Of a stretch of DNA of 7,758 nt, positions 7,234 through 7,758 are shown piece by piece. Where the stretch lies: positions 1-7,758 of the forward strand of contig JAQGMX010000113.1 of the NCBI GenBank assembly GCA_028292145.1, given 5' to 3'. Origin of the DNA: Variovorax sp. (GTDB lineage: Bacteria > Pseudomonadota > Gammaproteobacteria > Burkholderiales > Burkholderiaceae_C). The notes below the pieces were generated by a model. The model saw nothing but the letters and a program-made list of their open reading frames with translations, was not told the origin of the DNA and made no database searches. Numbering within the stretch: the stretch's first letter is position 1; every line of letters begins with the position of its first letter. The position numbers were made by a program, and so were the translations under genes.

Positions 7234-7240
7234 AAACTGT

Positions 7241-7758
7241 TCAAAGTGCGGCCAGCGATGCCAGCATCATGGCGATCGGCAACGTCGGCAGCAACGCATC
7301 GATGCGATCCAGCACGCCGCCGACACCCGGCAGCAGGATGCTGCTGTCCTTGGCGCCCGCGCTGCGCTTGACCAGCGACACGACCAGATCGCCGACCACG
7401 CTCATCTCCGCCATAAAGACGATCCCGAGCAGCAAAAGCCACCAGCCGCCATTGGCAAGGCGCGTGTAGAGGCTCTTGACGCTCGCATGCGCCGATGCGT
7501 CGACCGCGACCCAGGCAATACCCAGAACGACGACGCCTGCCATGCCGCCCCAGACACCTTCCCAGCTCTTGCCCGGGCTGATCGAAGGCGCCAGCTTGCT
7601 GCGCGTGAACTTGAGGCCGAATGCCCGGCCCGCGAAATACGCGCAGACGTCAGCCGTCCAGACGAGCACGAGGATGGACAACAGGAAGTTGATGCCGTCC
7701 GCACGGGCCTGCACCGCAGCCAGCCAGGCCACCCACAGCGCAAGCAGCCCGCCGACCA
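7241..7758 (-). CDS. cdsA: CdsA, phosphatidate cytidylyltransferase (C-terminal part)
   Basis: The last 171 codons of the gene; the N-terminal part lies beyond the high-coordinate edge. CdsA makes CDP-diacylglycerol from phosphatidate and CTP in the inner membrane, feeding all phospholipid synthesis. Hydrophobic segments are seen around LLSILVLVW, MAGVVVLGIAWVAV and WWLLLLGIVFMAEM. Family motifs are present: WTADVCAYFAGRAFG, LAPSISPGKSWEG, MSVVGDLVVSLVKR, then the CdsA signature coded at 7298-7378 with the conserved Ser, Lys-Arg, Lys-Asp and Asp-Arg-x-Asp. One signature position differs: the block normally reading PGHGG is PGVGG here, with Val coded by GTC at 7322-7324. A GTG at 7730-7732 is an internal Val, not a start, because family-like hydrophobic sequence continues upstream. 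The TGA stop lies 7 nt before the first possible dxr start. Confidence 0.94.
   Translation of the reverse strand, partial: VGGLLALWVAWLAAVQARADGINFLLSILVLVWTADVCAYFAGRAFGLKFTRSKLAPSISPGKSWEGVWGGMAGVVVLGIAWVAVDASAHASVKSLYTRLANGGWWLLLLGIVFMAEMSVVGDLVVSLVKRSAGAKDSSILLPGVGGVLDRIDALLPTLPIAMMLASLAAL

Noticed and set aside
1..7758. A previously undescribed system in this window
   Set aside because: All coding capacity is accounted for by eight well-known envelope genes in a conserved order, with no sizeable unexplained DNA between them.

Overview
The window is one uninterrupted run of eight genes, all on the minus strand. In transcription order (high to low coordinates) they are cdsA (its 5' part lies outside the window), dxr, rseP, bamA, skp/ompH, lpxD, fabZ and lpxA (its 3' part lies outside). 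This is the conserved envelope-biogenesis operon of Gram-negative bacteria. The order cdsA-dxr-rseP, rather than the enterobacterial dxr-uppS-cdsA-rseP, together with the high GC content (roughly 60% by eye) and the protein sequences, points to a betaproteobacterium, most likely in the order Burkholderiales. I cannot assign a family or genus.

Layout: cdsA fragment 7241-7758; dxr 6025-7233; rseP 4630-5997; bamA 2193-4592; skp 1642-2193; lpxD 637-1614; fabZ 184-630; lpxA 1-164. Gaps between genes are 37 nt or less, and bamA and skp share one base (TAATG). No stretch lacks a gene for long enough to hold an independent promoter, tRNA or mobile element. I see no terminator, repeat array, insertion sequence or CRISPR. 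The genes appear to be co-transcribed from a promoter upstream of the window, at or before cdsA, and transcription continues past lpxA.

Function: CdsA makes CDP-diacylglycerol for phospholipids and Dxr makes MEP for isoprenoids. RseP is the intramembrane protease of the sigma-E envelope stress pathway. BamA and Skp insert and chaperone outer membrane proteins. FabZ supplies acyl chains, and LpxA and LpxD perform the first and third steps of lipid A synthesis. The operon therefore couples phospholipid, lipid A and outer membrane protein supply.

This is a housekeeping region and I find no new system in it. The points worth a second look are single-gene oddities. CdsA has Val in place of the His of its family signature. 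LpxD appears to lack one full coil (18 residues) of its left-handed beta-helix and carries His instead of Asn in the uridine pocket. Near the 3' end of lpxD there are two in-frame A-rich slippery tracts. lpxD starts at GTG and dxr has no ATG start. BamA has a pair of cysteines in a surface loop.
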